From Pseudomonadota bacterium (lineage in GTDB: Bacteria; Pseudomonadota; Gammaproteobacteria; Burkholderiales; Burkholderiaceae_C): a stretch of 52,115 nt of DNA. Within the stretch, counting starts at the first letter, position 1; each line of letters starts with the position of its first letter. A program made the position numbers and the translations under genes. The notes below the pieces were generated by a model that made no database searches, was not told the origin of the DNA, and saw only the letters and a program-made list of their open reading frames with translations. Below, piece by piece: positions 34,437 to 44,965 of the stretch. The stretch lies in assembly GCA_023460715.1 (NCBI GenBank), contig JAEWPH010000288.1, positions 1 through 52,115 of the forward strand. Direction: 5' to 3'.

Positions 34437-35738
34437 CTACTCGCCCGCCTCTTCGTCCCAGCGCCTCAGCTGGACCAGCTTCTCGCCGATCTTGGCCTCC
34501 AGGCCGCGGGGGGCGGGCTGGTACCAGCGGGGCTCGGCCATGTCGTCGGGCAGGTAGGTCTCGCCCGCAGCGTAGGCGTTGGGCTCGTCGTGGGCATAGC
34601 GGTACTCGTGCCCGTAGCCCAGCTCCTTCATCAGCTTGGTCGGCGCGTTGCGCAGGTGGACGGGAACCTCCCGGCTCTTGTCCCGCTTCACGAAGGCACG
34701 CGCCTGGTTGTAGGCGTTGTAGCCCGCGTTGCTCTTGGCCGCGACGGCCAGGTAGATCACGGCCTGGCCCAAGGCCAGTTCGCCCTCGGGGCTGCCCAGC
34801 CGCTCATAGGTCAGTGCGGCGTCGTTCGCGATCTGCAGGGCGCGCGGGTCCGCCAGCCCGATGTCCTCCCAGGCCATGCGGACGATGCGGCGCGACAGGT
34901 AGCGGGGATCGGCGCCGCCGTCGAGCATGCGGGTCAGCCAGTACAGCGCCGCATCCGGGTGGGAGCCCCGCACCGATTTGTGCAGGGCGGATATCTGGTC
35001 GTAGAAGTTGTCACCGCCCTTGTCGAACCGGCGGGAATTCAAGGTCAGCGCGTTCTGCACGAACTCCGCATCGATGCGGGTCACGCCAGCAGCGCCCGCA
35101 GCCGTCTGGCATTGCTCGAGCAGGTTCAGGAAGCGCCGGGCGTCGCCGTCCGCATACCCGATGAGCGTGTCCCGCGCCACGTCGTCGAACTCGAGCCCGC
35201 CCAGCGCCTTGTCCCGCGCACGCTGCAGCAACTGCTGCAGCTCCTCGTCGGTCAGTGACTTGAGCACGTAGACCTGGGCACGCGACAACAGCGCGGAGTT
35301 CACCTCGAACGACGGGTTCTCGGTCGTCGCACCGATGAAGGTCACCAGCCCGCTTTCGGCGTAGGGCAGCAGCGCATCCTGCTGGGACTTGTTGAAGCGG
35401 TGGATCTCATCCACGAACAGGATGGTGTGCTTGCCCATCGCCAGGTTCTGCTGGGCCTGCTCCATCGCCGCGCGGATGTCCTTCACGCCGGAGAACACGG
35501 CCGACAGGGCGATGAATTCGCACCGGAACGCGGTCGCCGTGAGCCGCGCCAGCGTGGTCTTGCCCACGCCCGGCGGCCCCCAGAAGATCATCGAGTGGGG
35601 CTTGCCGGACTGGAAGGCCAGCCGCAGCGGCTTGCCTTCGCCCAGCAGGTGCGACTGCCCGATGACCTCGTCGAGCGTGCGGGGCCGCAGTGCTTCGGCA
35701 AGGGGAGCGGAAGGCTCCTGCGCGAACAGGTCAGCCAT
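34437..35738 (-). CDS. rarA: Replication-associated recombination protein A (MgsA/WRNIP1-like AAA+ ATPase)
   Basis: This 433-residue AAA+ ATPase acts at stalled replication forks and gaps. Seen are PLAEALRPRTLDEVIGQSHLL, Walker A GPPGVGKTTLARL, Walker B FVDEIHRFNKSQQDALLP, sensor 1 GATTENPSFEVN and the C-terminal MgsA domain with WLTRMLDGGADPRYLSRR. Length matches the family. A single gene on the minus strand, it ends about 395 bp upstream of livH. Confidence 0.96.
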   Translation of the reverse strand: MADLFAQEPSAPLAEALRPRTLDEVIGQSHLLGEGKPLRLAFQSGKPHSMIFWGPPGVGKTTLARLTATAFRCEFIALSAVFSGVKDIRAAMEQAQQNLAMGKHTILFVDEIHRFNKSQQDALLPYAESGLVTFIGATTENPSFEVNSALLSRAQVYVLKSLTDEELQQLLQRARDKALGGLEFDDVARDTLIGYADGDARRFLNLLEQCQTAAGAAGVTRIDAEFVQNALTLNSRRFDKGGDNFYDQISALHKSVRGSHPDAALYWLTRMLDGGADPRYLSRRIVRMAWEDIGLADPRALQIANDAALTYERLGSPEGELALGQAVIYLAVAAKSNAGYNAYNQARAFVKRDKSREVPVHLRNAPTKLMKELGYGHEYRYAHDEPNAYAAGETYLPDDMAEPRWYQPAPRGLEAKIGEKLVQLRRWDEEAGE

Positions 35739-35950
35739 GGGGAGGGCCCCCCCACAAACAGTCAGGAACGGCGCCGCGCAGGCAGAGGCGAACGGACGAA
35801 GCAGAAAGAAGAGTTATCGGGGACACGCCTGCCATCCTAGCGACACTCCATCCGCGCCGCCGGTGCCGCACGTGCGGGACACTCTTCATCGCCGCGACTT
35901 CGATAAGCTCGCGCCACCGTGCATTCCGCACTCCATCGCCTCTGAACGCC

Positions 35951-36310
35951 ATGCTCTCCAACGTTGCCACCCTCGTGATTGCCCTGATTGCTCTGCTCCA
36001 TGTCTACATCCTCGTGCTGGAGATGTTCCTGTGGGACAAGCCGCGGGGCCGCAAGGCCTTCGGCCTGACGCCGGAATTCGCCACAGCGACCAAGACCCTG
36101 GCCGCCAACCAGGGGCTCTACAACGGCTTCCTGGCAGCCGGCCTGTTCTGGGGCTTGTGGCAGGGCGCCGAAGGCCGTTCGGTCCAATGGTTCTTTCTTC
36201 TGTGCGTGCTGGTGGCGGGGGTGTTCGGAGGGCTGACCGCCAGCCGCAAGATCCTGTTCATCCAGGCGGTCCCGGCAGCGTTGGCGCTGGGCCTGCTGGC
36301 CCTGGCCTGA
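35951..36310 (+). CDS. DUF1304 family membrane protein
   Basis: This small inner-membrane protein of 119 residues has four hydrophobic segments and the family pattern ALLHVYILVLEMFLWDKPRG followed by LAANQGLYNGFLAAGLFWG. Function is unknown. It is convergent with lolA (10 bp between stops). Confidence 0.88.
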   Translation: MLSNVATLVIALIALLHVYILVLEMFLWDKPRGRKAFGLTPEFATATKTLAANQGLYNGFLAAGLFWGLWQGAEGRSVQWFFLLCVLVAGVFGGLTASRKILFIQAVPAALALGLLALA

Positions 36311-36320
36311 CGTCCTCCGC

Positions 36321-36953
36321 TTACTGCCGCACCACGTCGGCCTGCGCCGGCGGCTTGAACTGGAAGGTACTGGTCGGCAGCGCCGGGTTGACCTGCATGT
36401 TGGCAAAGCGCAGCTGCGAGCGCTGGCCGAAGCTGTCGAGAATGTCGAGCGCTGCCAGGTTGTCGCCCTGGAAGCCGACGCGCACGCTCTTGAGCTGCCC
36501 TTCCTTGGCCTTGGGCGTGGCCAGCACCCACTGCAGGCCGTCCTGCTCGGGCGCGGATTCCAGCGTGAAGTCGGCGCGCAGCGCTTGCAGGTCGGGCGCC
36601 GACGCCAGCAGGGCTGCGGGCGTGGAGCCCAGGGCCTTGTCCTGGGCGCGCTGCGTGACCTGGTTCAAATCGACGTCATACAGCCACAGCGTCTTGCCGT
36701 CGGCGACGATGGTCTGCTCGAACGGCTTCTTGTAGACGAACTTGAAGCGCCCGGGACGCTGGAATTCGAAGCTCCCGGTGGACGTCTTGGTGCGCGCGGT
36801 CTCGCCATCCTTGGGAGGGGAGGTCACGGTCTGCGTGAAATCGGCGCGGCCCGATTGCGCACCCTTCATGAAGGATTCCAAGCTTTTTAGGCCGTCAGCG
36901 CTTGCCAGCTGTGCGCTGGCAGCTATCAATACAGTAGTAATCAGTTTCTTCAT
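36321..36953 (-). CDS. lolA: Outer-membrane lipoprotein carrier protein LolA
   Basis: This 210-residue periplasmic chaperone carries lipoproteins from LolCDE to LolB. A signal peptide (MKKLITTVLIAASAQLASA) is followed by GLKSLESFMKGAQSGRADFTQ, and a LolA fold with RPGRFKFVYKKPFEQTIVADG and LWLYDVDLNQVTQRAQ. An unusual feature is that the signal-peptide codons coincide with a dispersed AGCTATCA element in antisense, giving rare AT-rich codons (ATA, GTA, ACT) compatible with a signal peptide. It lies 48 bp downstream of ftsK, the usual order in this family. Confidence 0.95.
   Translation of the reverse strand: MKKLITTVLIAASAQLASADGLKSLESFMKGAQSGRADFTQTVTSPPKDGETARTKTSTGSFEFQRPGRFKFVYKKPFEQTIVADGKTLWLYDVDLNQVTQRAQDKALGSTPAALLASAPDLQALRADFTLESAPEQDGLQWVLATPKAKEGQLKSVRVGFQGDNLAALDILDSFGQRSQLRFANMQVNPALPTSTFQFKPPAQADVVRQ
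36886..36940 (+). repeat. Dispersed AGCTATCA element, copy 7, across the lolA signal-peptide codons
   Basis: TTTTTAGGCCGTCAGCGCTT, a spacer, GCGCTGGCAGCTATCA and ATACAGTAGT align with the family. It lies antisense to lolA codons 5-22. Confidence 0.75.
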
Positions 36954-37001
36954 GCCATCTCCGTAGGGGCTGCGGCGCCGGCCTGCAGCCGGCGGGCTGT
37001 G

Positions 37002-39350
37002 TCACTCGCCGCCGCGCGCCGGTACCAGCACTTCGCGCTGGCCACTGGCGGTCAGGCCGCTGACGAGCCCCGCCTTTTCCATGTCTTCCAGCAAACGGGC
37101 CGATCGGTTGTAGCCGATGCGCAGCTTGCGCTGCACGTAGGAGATGCTGGCCTTGCGGTCCTTGAGCACCACCTCGACCGCCTGGTCGTACATCGGGTCC
37201 TTCTCGCCACCGGCTTCACCGCCATCGGCACCGAAGCCGCTGTCGTCGCCGTCGACCGTACCACCCTCTAGAACGCCCTCGATGTAGTCCGGCTCCCCTT
37301 GTTCCTTGAGGTAGTTCACCACGCGGTGGACCTCCTCGTCGGAGACGAAGGCGCCGTGGACGCGGATGGGCAGACCGGTGCCGCTGGCCATGTAGAGCAT
37401 GTCGCCCATGCCCAGCAGCGCCTCGGCGCCCATCTGGTCGAGGATGGTGCGGCTGTCGATCTTGGAGCCGACCGAGAAGGCGATCCGCGTCGGGATGTTG
37501 GCCTTGATCAGGCCGGTGATCACATCCACGCTCGGACGCTGCGTCGCCAGGATCAGGTGGATGCCGGCGGCCCGCGCCTTCTGGGCCAGGCGGGCGATCA
37601 GTTCCTCGATCTTCTTGCCCACCACCATCATCAGATCGGCCAGCTCGTCGATGATGACCACGATGTGCGGCAGGCGCTCCAGCGGCTCGGGCTCCTCGGG
37701 CGTCAGGCTGAAGGGGTTGTAGATGAACTCCTCGCGCGCCTTCGCATCGTCGATCTTGGTGTTGTAGCCCGCCAGGTTGCGCACGCCCAGCTTGCTCATC
37801 AGCTTGTAGCGCCGCTCCATCTCGGCCACGCACCAGTTCAGGCCGTGCGCGGCCTGCTTCATGTCGGTCACCACCGGGCACAGCAGATGCGGAATGCCTT
37901 CGTAGACCGACATTTCCAGCATCTTGGGGTCGATCATCATCAGGCGCACGTCGCGCGCCTCGGCCTTGTACAGCAGCGAAAGGATCATGGCGTTGATCCC
38001 CACCGACTTGCCCGAACCCGTGGTGCCGGCCACCAGCACGTGCGGCATCTTGGCCAGGTCGGCCACCACCGGGTTGCCGACGATGTCCTTGCCCAGCCCC
38101 ATGGTGAGCATGCTCTTGGCCTCGTGGTAGATGTGCGAGCCCAGGATCTCGGACAGGCGGATGCTCTGGCGCTTGGCGTTGGGCAGTTCCAGCGCCATGA
38201 AGTTCTTGCCCGGAATGGTCTCGATCACACGGATGGACACCAGCGACAGCGAGCGCGCCAGATCCTTGGCCAGGTTGACCACCTGCGAGCCCTTCACCCC
38301 CGTGGCGGGCTCGATCTCGTAGCGGGTGATGACGGGCCCCGGCATGGCGGCCACGACGCGCACCTCCACGCCGAAGTCCTTGAGCTTCTTCTCGATCAGG
38401 CGACTGGTCATCTCCAGCGTCTCGGGCGACACCGTCTCCTGGCGCGCCAGCGCGCCGTCGAGCAGGTCCACCTGCGGCAGGCGGCTGTCGGGCATCTCGC
38501 TGAACAAGGGCTTTTGCCGCTCCTTCACCACGCGGGCGCTCTGCGGCACGTCCGCCAGCACCGGCTCGATGATCTGCACGGGCTGGGGATGGTGTTCCTC
38601 GATCTCGTGGCGCTCTTCCTGCACCACCTCTTCGCGCTCACGCGCCGCGCGCTTGCCGACGGCGACATCCTTGGCCTTCTCGCGCTTGGCGCGGCCAAAC
38701 TGCACCAGCGCGTCGATGCGCCCGCCCAGCCGTTCGGCCAGATGGCCCCAGGAGAACCGAAAGACCAGCGCCGCGCCCAGCACCACCAGCATCACGCCCA
38801 GCAGGCCCGAGCCGGTGAACCCCAGCCACTTCACCGCCAGCGGCCCGACGACGTGGCCCAGCACGCCGCCGGCCTGCCCCGGCAGCAGCGATTCGAACCG
38901 GTACAGGCGGGACCATTCCAGCCCCGCGCTGGCACACATCAACAGCACCAGCCCGCCCCAGAAGAAGGCGCGGCGCAGCCAAGGGCTGGCCTCCCCGTTC
39001 GCCTGGGCCGCCACCTCGCCGCCGCGCATCCAGCGCGCCAGCGACGACAGCCAGGCGCGCAGCGCGGCCGCGGCGCACCACCACACCGAGAAACCGAAAG
39101 CAAAGTAACTGCAGTCCGCCAACCACGCGCCGAAACGCCCCACCCAGTTGGACAGGACATGGACATCGCTGGCGCCGGACGTGGACCAGGCTGCGTCCTG
39201 CAGCGAGTAGCTGGCCAGCGCCAGCAGCCAGACGACCAGGGCCAGCAGGCCCAGCACCAGCCCGATCTCATGGCCGAAACGGGCCGCGCCCGTGCGCGGG
39301 GCCGATTTGGACGAGGAGGAGGCGTTCAGGGTATTGAGGGAATAGGTCAT
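37002..39350 (-). CDS. ftsK: DNA translocase FtsK
   Basis: This 782-residue septal DNA pump coordinates chromosome dimer resolution with division. N-terminal membrane domain with four to five helices (residues 25-190), a short charged linker (about 190-300; shorter than in E. coli), then the FtsK/SpoIIIE motor with Walker [17 protein letters not shown], Walker [18 protein letters not shown], and [21 protein letters not shown]-terminal gamma winged helix (about 715-782, with [20 protein letters not shown]) reads KOPS. Divergent from trxB, upstream of lolA. Confidence 0.96.
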   Translation of the reverse strand: MTYSLNTLNASSSSKSAPRTGAARFGHEIGLVLGLLALVVWLLALASYSLQDAAWSTSGASDVHVLSNWVGRFGAWLADCSYFAFGFSVWWCAAAALRAWLSSLARWMRGGEVAAQANGEASPWLRRAFFWGGLVLLMCASAGLEWSRLYRFESLLPGQAGGVLGHVVGPLAVKWLGFTGSGLLGVMLVVLGAALVFRFSWGHLAERLGGRIDALVQFGRAKREKAKDVAVGKRAAREREEVVQEERHEIEEHHPQPVQIIEPVLADVPQSARVVKERQKPLFSEMPDSRLPQVDLLDGALARQETVSPETLEMTSRLIEKKLKDFGVEVRVVAAMPGPVITRYEIEPATGVKGSQVVNLAKDLARSLSLVSIRVIETIPGKNFMALELPNAKRQSIRLSEILGSHIYHEAKSMLTMGLGKDIVGNPVVADLAKMPHVLVAGTTGSGKSVGINAMILSLLYKAEARDVRLMMIDPKMLEMSVYEGIPHLLCPVVTDMKQAAHGLNWCVAEMERRYKLMSKLGVRNLAGYNTKIDDAKAREEFIYNPFSLTPEEPEPLERLPHIVVIIDELADLMMVVGKKIEELIARLAQKARAAGIHLILATQRPSVDVITGLIKANIPTRIAFSVGSKIDSRTILDQMGAEALLGMGDMLYMASGTGLPIRVHGAFVSDEEVHRVVNYLKEQGEPDYIEGVLEGGTVDGDDSGFGADGGEAGGEKDPMYDQAVEVVLKDRKASISYVQRKLRIGYNRSARLLEDMEKAGLVSGLTASGQREVLVPARGGE

Positions 39351-39460
39351 AGCGCAGTGCGCGGCAAGCTTACCCGATGCACCCTGTCAGCAAACGTATC
39401 ACCGCGACGGCTGGCGCATGCGGTTCGACCCGGGTGCAGGCGGGGTCGCCGATGGCTTCT

Positions 39461-39466
39461 TACAAT
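39461..39466 (+). promoter_or_regulatory. Predicted -10 box for trxB
   Basis: TACAAT about 109 bp upstream of the trxB ATG, in the ftsK-trxB divergent region. No convincing -35 is seen. Confidence 0.4.
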
Positions 39467-39478
39467 GGCGGCGATTGA

Positions 39479-40534
<1,056 letters not shown>

Positions 40535-40544
40535 AAAGCCACGC

Positions 40545-40550
40545 TATAAT
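40545..40550 (+). promoter_or_regulatory. Predicted -10 box for rpmB-rpmG
   Basis: A perfect TATAAT 11 bp after the trxB stop and about 160 bp upstream of rpmB; the long leader has no obvious gene. Confidence 0.6.
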
Positions 40551-40709
40551 CCGCGGCTTTGCTGAATTCCGCCGGCTCTTTGCAGCCGACCGGGGCACGC
40601 GAATCGGGTTACCGCCACCCTTTCTGGCGAGGTGAGGCAGCCGGGCCTAGCTTTGCAGACACGCAAAGCGTCCAGGCCCGCTGCTGTTACGAACTATCGG
40701 AGTGTCCTC

Positions 40710-40943
40710 ATGGCACGCGTCTGCGACGTTACGGGCAAGAAGCCCATGGTCGGGAACAACGTTTCCCACGCCAACAACAAAACCAAGCGCCGGTTCCTGC
40801 CGAACCTGCAATACCGCCGTTTCTGGGTCGAGAGCGAAAACCGCTGGGTGCGCCTGCGCGTTTCGAGCGCCGCCCTGCGTCTGATCGACAAGAACGGTAT
40901 TGACTCCGTGCTCGCAGACCTGCGTGCACGCGGCCAGGCTTAA
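40710..40943 (+). CDS. rpmB: 50S ribosomal protein L28
   Basis: This 77-residue protein starts [20 protein letters not shown] and contains [18 protein letters not shown], typical L28. The start ATG follows GGAGTGTCCTC. First gene of rpmB-rpmG; the next ATG is 11 bp after its stop. Confidence 0.98.
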   Translation: MARVCDVTGKKPMVGNNVSHANNKTKRRFLPNLQYRRFWVESENRWVRLRVSSAALRLIDKNGIDSVLADLRARGQA

Positions 40944-40954
40944 GGAGAAGCACC

Positions 40955-41125
40955 ATGGCAACCAAAGGCGGACGCGACAAGATCAAGCTGGAATCCACTG
41001 CGGGTACCGGCCACTTCTACACCACCACCAAGAACAAGAAGACGATGCCCGAGAAGATGGCGATCATGAAGTTTGATCCCAAGGCTCGCAAGCACGTCGA
41101 GTACAAGGAAATGAAGCTGAAGTAA
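40955..41125 (+). CDS. rpmG: 50S ribosomal protein L33
   Basis: A small gene of 56 residues starting [20 protein letters not shown] with a typical L33 core ([15 protein letters not shown], then [18 protein letters not shown]). It has no CXXC zinc motifs, so it is the zinc-independent type. AAGGAGAAG precedes the start. A terminator follows. Confidence 0.98.
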   Translation: MATKGGRDKIKLESTAGTGHFYTTTKNKKTMPEKMAIMKFDPKARKHVEYKEMKLK

Positions 41126-41144
41126 TTCGGCCCGCTTCTTTGCA

Positions 41145-41173
41145 GAAAAACCGCCCTTCCGGGCGGTTTTTTT
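41145..41173. terminator. Bidirectional terminator after rpmG, overlapping the MocR gene stop codon
   Basis: AAAAACCGCCC, loop, GGGCGGTTTTTTT. The right T-run overlaps the TAA stop (41172-41174) of the convergent MocR-type gene. Confidence 0.88.
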
Positions 41174-42728
41174 ATGCCCGCTTGCCGGCGGAAGGGCGGC
41201 CGCTCGCCGGAGTCAGCTGCTGTGCAAGCAGTTCACCCAGCGTACGGTAGCCCGACTCCACCTGCTCGGTGAAGGGCATGCCGCAACTCATGCGCAGAAA
41301 CCGCTCGTACCGGCCGGTATTGGAGAACATCGGGCCGGGAGCCACCCGGATGCCGCGCGCCAGGGCCTGGTCGTAGAGTCGGGTCGACGAAAGACCCGGC
41401 GGCAGCTCCATCCACAGGCTGATGCCGCCCGGCGGCAGGCTCAGCCGGGTGCCTGGCGGAAAGTACCGTGCGATGGCGCGCGCGGCAGCCTCGCGCTGCT
41501 CGCGTAGCTGCACGCGCATGCGGCGCAGGTGCCGCTCGTACGCCGGCGAGCCCACGCTGCGCGCCGCCAGCAGCTGAGACCACGACTGCATGTTGCGGGT
41601 GCGGGCGAACTTGAGCATCTGCACCCGGGCATGCCAGCGGCCCGCGCTCATCCATCCTTGCCGCAAGCCCGGCGCAAAGCTCTTGCTGAGCGAGGCGCAG
41701 TAGATCACCTGCCCTTCCGTGTCCGGGCGATCCCAGGCCTTGGCAGGACGCAGCGGCTGGGGCGACTCCACGAACTCGCGGTAGATGTCGTCCTCGATGA
41801 GGGCCAGCCCATGCTCCGTGCAAAGCGCCACCAGGCGCTCCTTGTGGCTGTCGGGCATGACGCTGCCCAATGGCATCTGCAGATGCGGCACCACCACCAC
41901 CGCCTTCAGGCGCGGCTCATTACGCGCGGCCAGTTCCAGCGCTTCCAGCGAGATGCCCGTGCGCGGGCTGCAGGGGATCTCGAGCGCACGCAGGCCGCGC
42001 ACCTCGATCGCCTGCAGGATGCCGAAGAAGGTGGGCGACTCCACCGCGATCACATCGCCCGGCTCTGCCACCGCATCCAGGGCCAGGTTAACCGCCTCTG
42101 AATTACCGTGCGTAGCGCCGATGTGGTCAGGCGCCAGGCTGAGGCCGAAGCCCAGCGCATGGCGCGCCATGGCCTGCTGGAACTCGACATGCGTGGTCGG
42201 TGCCGACGGGCCGTAGACCAGCACATCGGGTTGCTCGCGCAGCAGGCCGATCGCCAGGCGATTGAGCGCGGCCGCGTCGAACAGGCTGGGGGCGGGCATG
42301 GCGCTGCCCAGGTCGAGCACGCCCGGGCCGGCACGGCGGGCTTTTTCCAGGAACACGGAGATGCGCTCGTTGATGCCCGCGAACAGGCGCGGGTCGGGCT
42401 GCAGCGGCTCGTGCAGCTCGGGCTCGCGCACTGCGGGAAGAAGCGCCGCCTGCGCCGGGCGGCGCACGAAATAGCCCACGCGCTCGCGCGCCTCGGCGTA
42501 GCCCCGCTCCTCCAGGTGGCGCCACACCTGCAGCGCCGTGGTCAGGCTCACCCCATGGCGCTGGCACAGCTCCCGCACTGAAGGCAGGCGCATGCCGGGA
42601 GCCAGGCTGCCGGACACGATGGCCTGCTCGTACAGGCCCGCTATCTGCCGGTACAGCGTCGAAGCCGAGCCGTCGGGGGCACTGGAGTCATCGGCAAAAG
42701 AGGGAGGGGCAACGGAGCGGAGCGGCAT
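41172..42728 (-). CDS. MocR family regulator (GntR HTH fused to aminotransferase class I domain)
   Basis: This 518-residue PLP-dependent transcription factor has an N-terminal GntR winged helix (about residues 25-95; LYRQIAGLYEQAIVSGSLAPGMRLPSVREL, of which GSLAPGMRLPSVREL is typical), a linker, and a fold-type-I aminotransferase-like domain with the PLP lysine in YCASLSKSFAPGLRQGW. Such proteins sense PLP or amino-compound ligands; the target here is unknown. A divergent DUF2917 gene starts 228 bp away, so both may share control. Confidence 0.9.
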   Translation of the reverse strand: MPLRSVAPPSFADDSSAPDGSASTLYRQIAGLYEQAIVSGSLAPGMRLPSVRELCQRHGVSLTTALQVWRHLEERGYAEARERVGYFVRRPAQAALLPAVREPELHEPLQPDPRLFAGINERISVFLEKARRAGPGVLDLGSAMPAPSLFDAAALNRLAIGLLREQPDVLVYGPSAPTTHVEFQQAMARHALGFGLSLAPDHIGATHGNSEAVNLALDAVAEPGDVIAVESPTFFGILQAIEVRGLRALEIPCSPRTGISLEALELAARNEPRLKAVVVVPHLQMPLGSVMPDSHKERLVALCTEHGLALIEDDIYREFVESPQPLRPAKAWDRPDTEGQVIYCASLSKSFAPGLRQGWMSAGRWHARVQMLKFARTRNMQSWSQLLAARSVGSPAYERHLRRMRVQLREQREAAARAIARYFPPGTRLSLPPGGISLWMELPPGLSSTRLYDQALARGIRVAPGPMFSNTGRYERFLRMSCGMPFTEQVESGYRTLGELLAQQLTPASGRPSAGKRA

Positions 42729-42956
42729 GGGCGTGGGAGCGGGGGGACGGCATCGGCCCGGGCACAGGGGCCGCGGGTTTCGCGATCATGCCGCAAGCAC
42801 GGAGGCAGCGACAGATACAGGCCGGGCCCTGCAGGACCATAACAGGCGCGCCTGCATGAGCACTGTTCTGGTCGCGGCATCCCGGCCGTGTGCCTGTTGC
42901 GCCCAGGCCCTTCGTCCTACGCTGGAGGCCTTGTTTCGACACCGCCAAGGACGCCC
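42729..42956. promoter_or_regulatory. Divergent promoter region between MocR-type gene and DUF2917 gene
   Basis: Non-coding; MocR proteins usually bind in such divergent regions. I see no clear operator repeat. Confidence 0.4.
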
Positions 42957-43391
42957 ATGCCAAGCCTCTCCACCCCCTTCGCCACGCCATCCACGCCATC
43001 CACGACGGCCACCGGCGCCATCGTGCCCTTCGACCTGCCTGCAGGCACCAGCACGCTGGTGTGCGTGCCGGAGGGCGCCACGCTGCGCACCCACAGCGGC
43101 AGCCTGCTGATCCAGGAGGGTCCGCTGGTCTGCGGTCAGGTGCTGGTCGGCTCTGCGGCAGCTCGCATGCTGCGGACAGGCACGACCTGGTCCGCGGCCG
43201 ATGGCGGCGGCGCGCGCTGGCTGCGGATCACGGCGCTGGAAAGCACCAAGGCGCAGTTGGAAGAGCGCGCCCCGCGCCCGGGCTGGGGGGCGCAGGTCGG
43301 GCGATGGGCAGCCGCCGCACTGGCGCAAGCGCTGCGGCGCGCACCGGCGGGGCTTGCGGGAACCGCCGGCAGCGCCGCCCGCCCGTCCTGA
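42957..43391 (+). CDS. DUF2917 family protein
   Basis: This 144-residue protein starts MPSLSTPFATPSTPSTTATG, then has a DUF2917-like core (FDLPAGTSTLVCVPEGATLR, SGSLLIQEGPLVCGQVLVG). This is a cupin-like small beta domain common in betaproteobacteria next to MocR/GntR genes. Function is unknown. C-terminal half is Ala/Arg/Pro-rich. The MocR-type regulator is divergent, so it is a plausible regulator. Confidence 0.78.
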   Translation: MPSLSTPFATPSTPSTTATGAIVPFDLPAGTSTLVCVPEGATLRTHSGSLLIQEGPLVCGQVLVGSAAARMLRTGTTWSAADGGGARWLRITALESTKAQLEERAPRPGWGAQVGRWAAAALAQALRRAPAGLAGTAGSAARPS

Positions 43392-43440
43392 CATCCGCCT
43401 ATGAAGGGGAGCAGCGCCCGGCCGGTTCAGCCGGGGCTTA

Positions 43441-43615
43441 CAACGTGTTGACCATCTCTCAGGGGTCGCGTTGGAGCGCAATCGGAATGAGTGGACGCTT
43501 CGGATGCGCCGCATGGGCTTGCGCCCATGCAAGCATTCGAGGCGTTCAATCGCCCGATCGCGCTCCAACCCTTCGGGCAGTGGCTGCGCGGCTCCAGGAG
43601 ATCGTCAACACGTTC
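43441..43615. repeat. 175-bp fold-back (inverted repeat) element
   Basis: Nearly the whole stretch folds on itself. The outer arms CAACGTGTTGAC (43441-43452) and GTCAACACGTTC (43604-43615) match, as do GCGTTGGAGCGCAATCGG (43468-43485) and CCGATCGCGCTCCAAC (43554-43569). The arms TGGACGCTTCGGATGC and GCATTCGAGGCGTTCA pair with few mismatches, and the centre is GCATGGGC-TTGC-GCCCATGC (43511-43530). It is non-coding and directly abuts the desaturase stop codon. Confidence 0.85.
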
Positions 43616-44830
43616 TCAGGCCTGCGCCGCGCGCAGGCGCAGGGAGAACTCCCGCAAGGCCGCGACGCCGCTGTCCTCGGCGCGCCGGCACCAGGCCTGG
43701 AGATCGGCTGTCAGCTGTTCGCGCGAATGCGAGGTGTTCAGCCACAGCTGCCGCAGTTCCTCGCGCATGGTCACCATCTTGTCCAGCACGGGATGGGCCT
43801 CGCGGGCCCGGGCGATGTCCTCCCGCGCACGGGCGGGCACCTTCTCCGCATCGCGGTGCAGCCAGCGGCGTGCGGCCCGCAGCACGGACACGTCCGCCTT
43901 GCGCGCCCGCAACGCGGCGAGCTCCTCGCGGCAGGCCTGGCGCATGCCGCGGGCATAGCCGGCCATGACCTCATAGCGGTGGGCGATGAGCGCCTCCAGC
44001 GTCTTCTCGTCCGCCACGGGCTTGACGGCTCCCAGACGCAGCTTGGGCGGGGTCTTCTTCACGCGGGCCCAGCCGACGGCCTGCATGAGCCGGATATAGG
44101 CCCACCCCACATCGAACTCGTAGGGCTTGACCGAGAACTTGGCCGATGTCGGGTAGGTATGGTGGTTGTTGTGCAGCTCTTCGCCGCCGATGACGAGCCC
44201 CCACGGCACCAGATTGGTGGACGCGTCCGTGGCTTCGAAATTGCGGTAGCCCCAGTAGTGGCCCAGGCCGTTGACCACGCCGGCGGCCCAGAACGGAATC
44301 CACAGCATCTGCACGGCCCAGACGGCCGCGCCGATGGCACCGAACAGCACCAGGTTGAGCACCAGCATCAGACCCACGCCCTGCCAGCCGAAGCGGCTGT
44401 AGACATGGCGCTCGATCCAGTCGTCCGGCGTGCCGTGCCCAAATTTTTTCAGCGTCTCGGTATTCTTCGCCTCGGCGCGGTACAGCTCGGCACCGCGCCA
44501 CATCACCGTGTTCAGCCCCCGGGTCTGCGGGCTGTGGGGGTCGTCCTCGGTCTCGCACTTGGCGTGGTGCTTGCGGTGGATGGCCACCCACTCCTTGGTG
44601 CCCATGCCGGTGCCGATCCACAGCCAGAAGCGGAAGAAGTGCGAAGGCACGGCGCCCAGATCCACCGACCGGTGCGCCTGGGCACGGTGCAGGAAGATCG
44701 TCACCGCGGCGATGGTGATGTGGGTGGTGGCGAGGGTGTAGAGCACCACCTGCCACCAGGCGAGATCCCACGCACCGTGGGCCAGCCAGTTGATGGCCGC
44801 GTCCAGCAAGGACCAGTCCGTCGAGAACAT
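43616..44830 (-). CDS. Acyl-CoA/fatty acid desaturase with transposase-like C-terminal tail
   Basis: This 404-residue membrane di-iron enzyme introduces a cis double bond (delta-9 type) into acyl chains. Four hydrophobic segments and the three histidine boxes HRAQAHRS, HRKHH and HNNHH are present. The start MFSTDWSLLDAA is an ATG; a TTG two codons earlier is not needed. After about residue 300 the sequence changes to a charged helical tail containing LRAARRWLHRDAEKV, MREELRQLWLN and WCRRAEDSGVAALREFS. This resembles the C-terminal end of ISL3-type transposases, including the order of these blocks. The fusion could be an ancient family feature. A fold-back element touches its stop codon. Confidence 0.9.
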   Translation of the reverse strand: MFSTDWSLLDAAINWLAHGAWDLAWWQVVLYTLATTHITIAAVTIFLHRAQAHRSVDLGAVPSHFFRFWLWIGTGMGTKEWVAIHRKHHAKCETEDDPHSPQTRGLNTVMWRGAELYRAEAKNTETLKKFGHGTPDDWIERHVYSRFGWQGVGLMLVLNLVLFGAIGAAVWAVQMLWIPFWAAGVVNGLGHYWGYRNFEATDASTNLVPWGLVIGGEELHNNHHTYPTSAKFSVKPYEFDVGWAYIRLMQAVGWARVKKTPPKLRLGAVKPVADEKTLEALIAHRYEVMAGYARGMRQACREELAALRARKADVSVLRAARRWLHRDAEKVPARAREDIARAREAHPVLDKMVTMREELRQLWLNTSHSREQLTADLQAWCRRAEDSGVAALREFSLRLRAAQA

Positions 44831-44965
44831 AGGCAACTACTCCATCCATCCGCCAAGGGAAAAACGTCCACCACCGGAACGCCAGGGCAGATTAAAGGAA
44901 ACAGGGACCGGCCGCGGGAGCGATAACCCGCACCGGCACAGGGAAACCAGCGCGCAGGCGGCAGG

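Noticed and set aside
39421..39431. GGTTCGACCC-like T-loop near trxB
   Set aside because: No cloverleaf partners upstream or downstream on either strand.
43441..43615. Fold-back element as an integron attC site
   Set aside because: Core sites do not match the GTTRRRY/RYYYAAC pattern and there is no cassette array or integrase.
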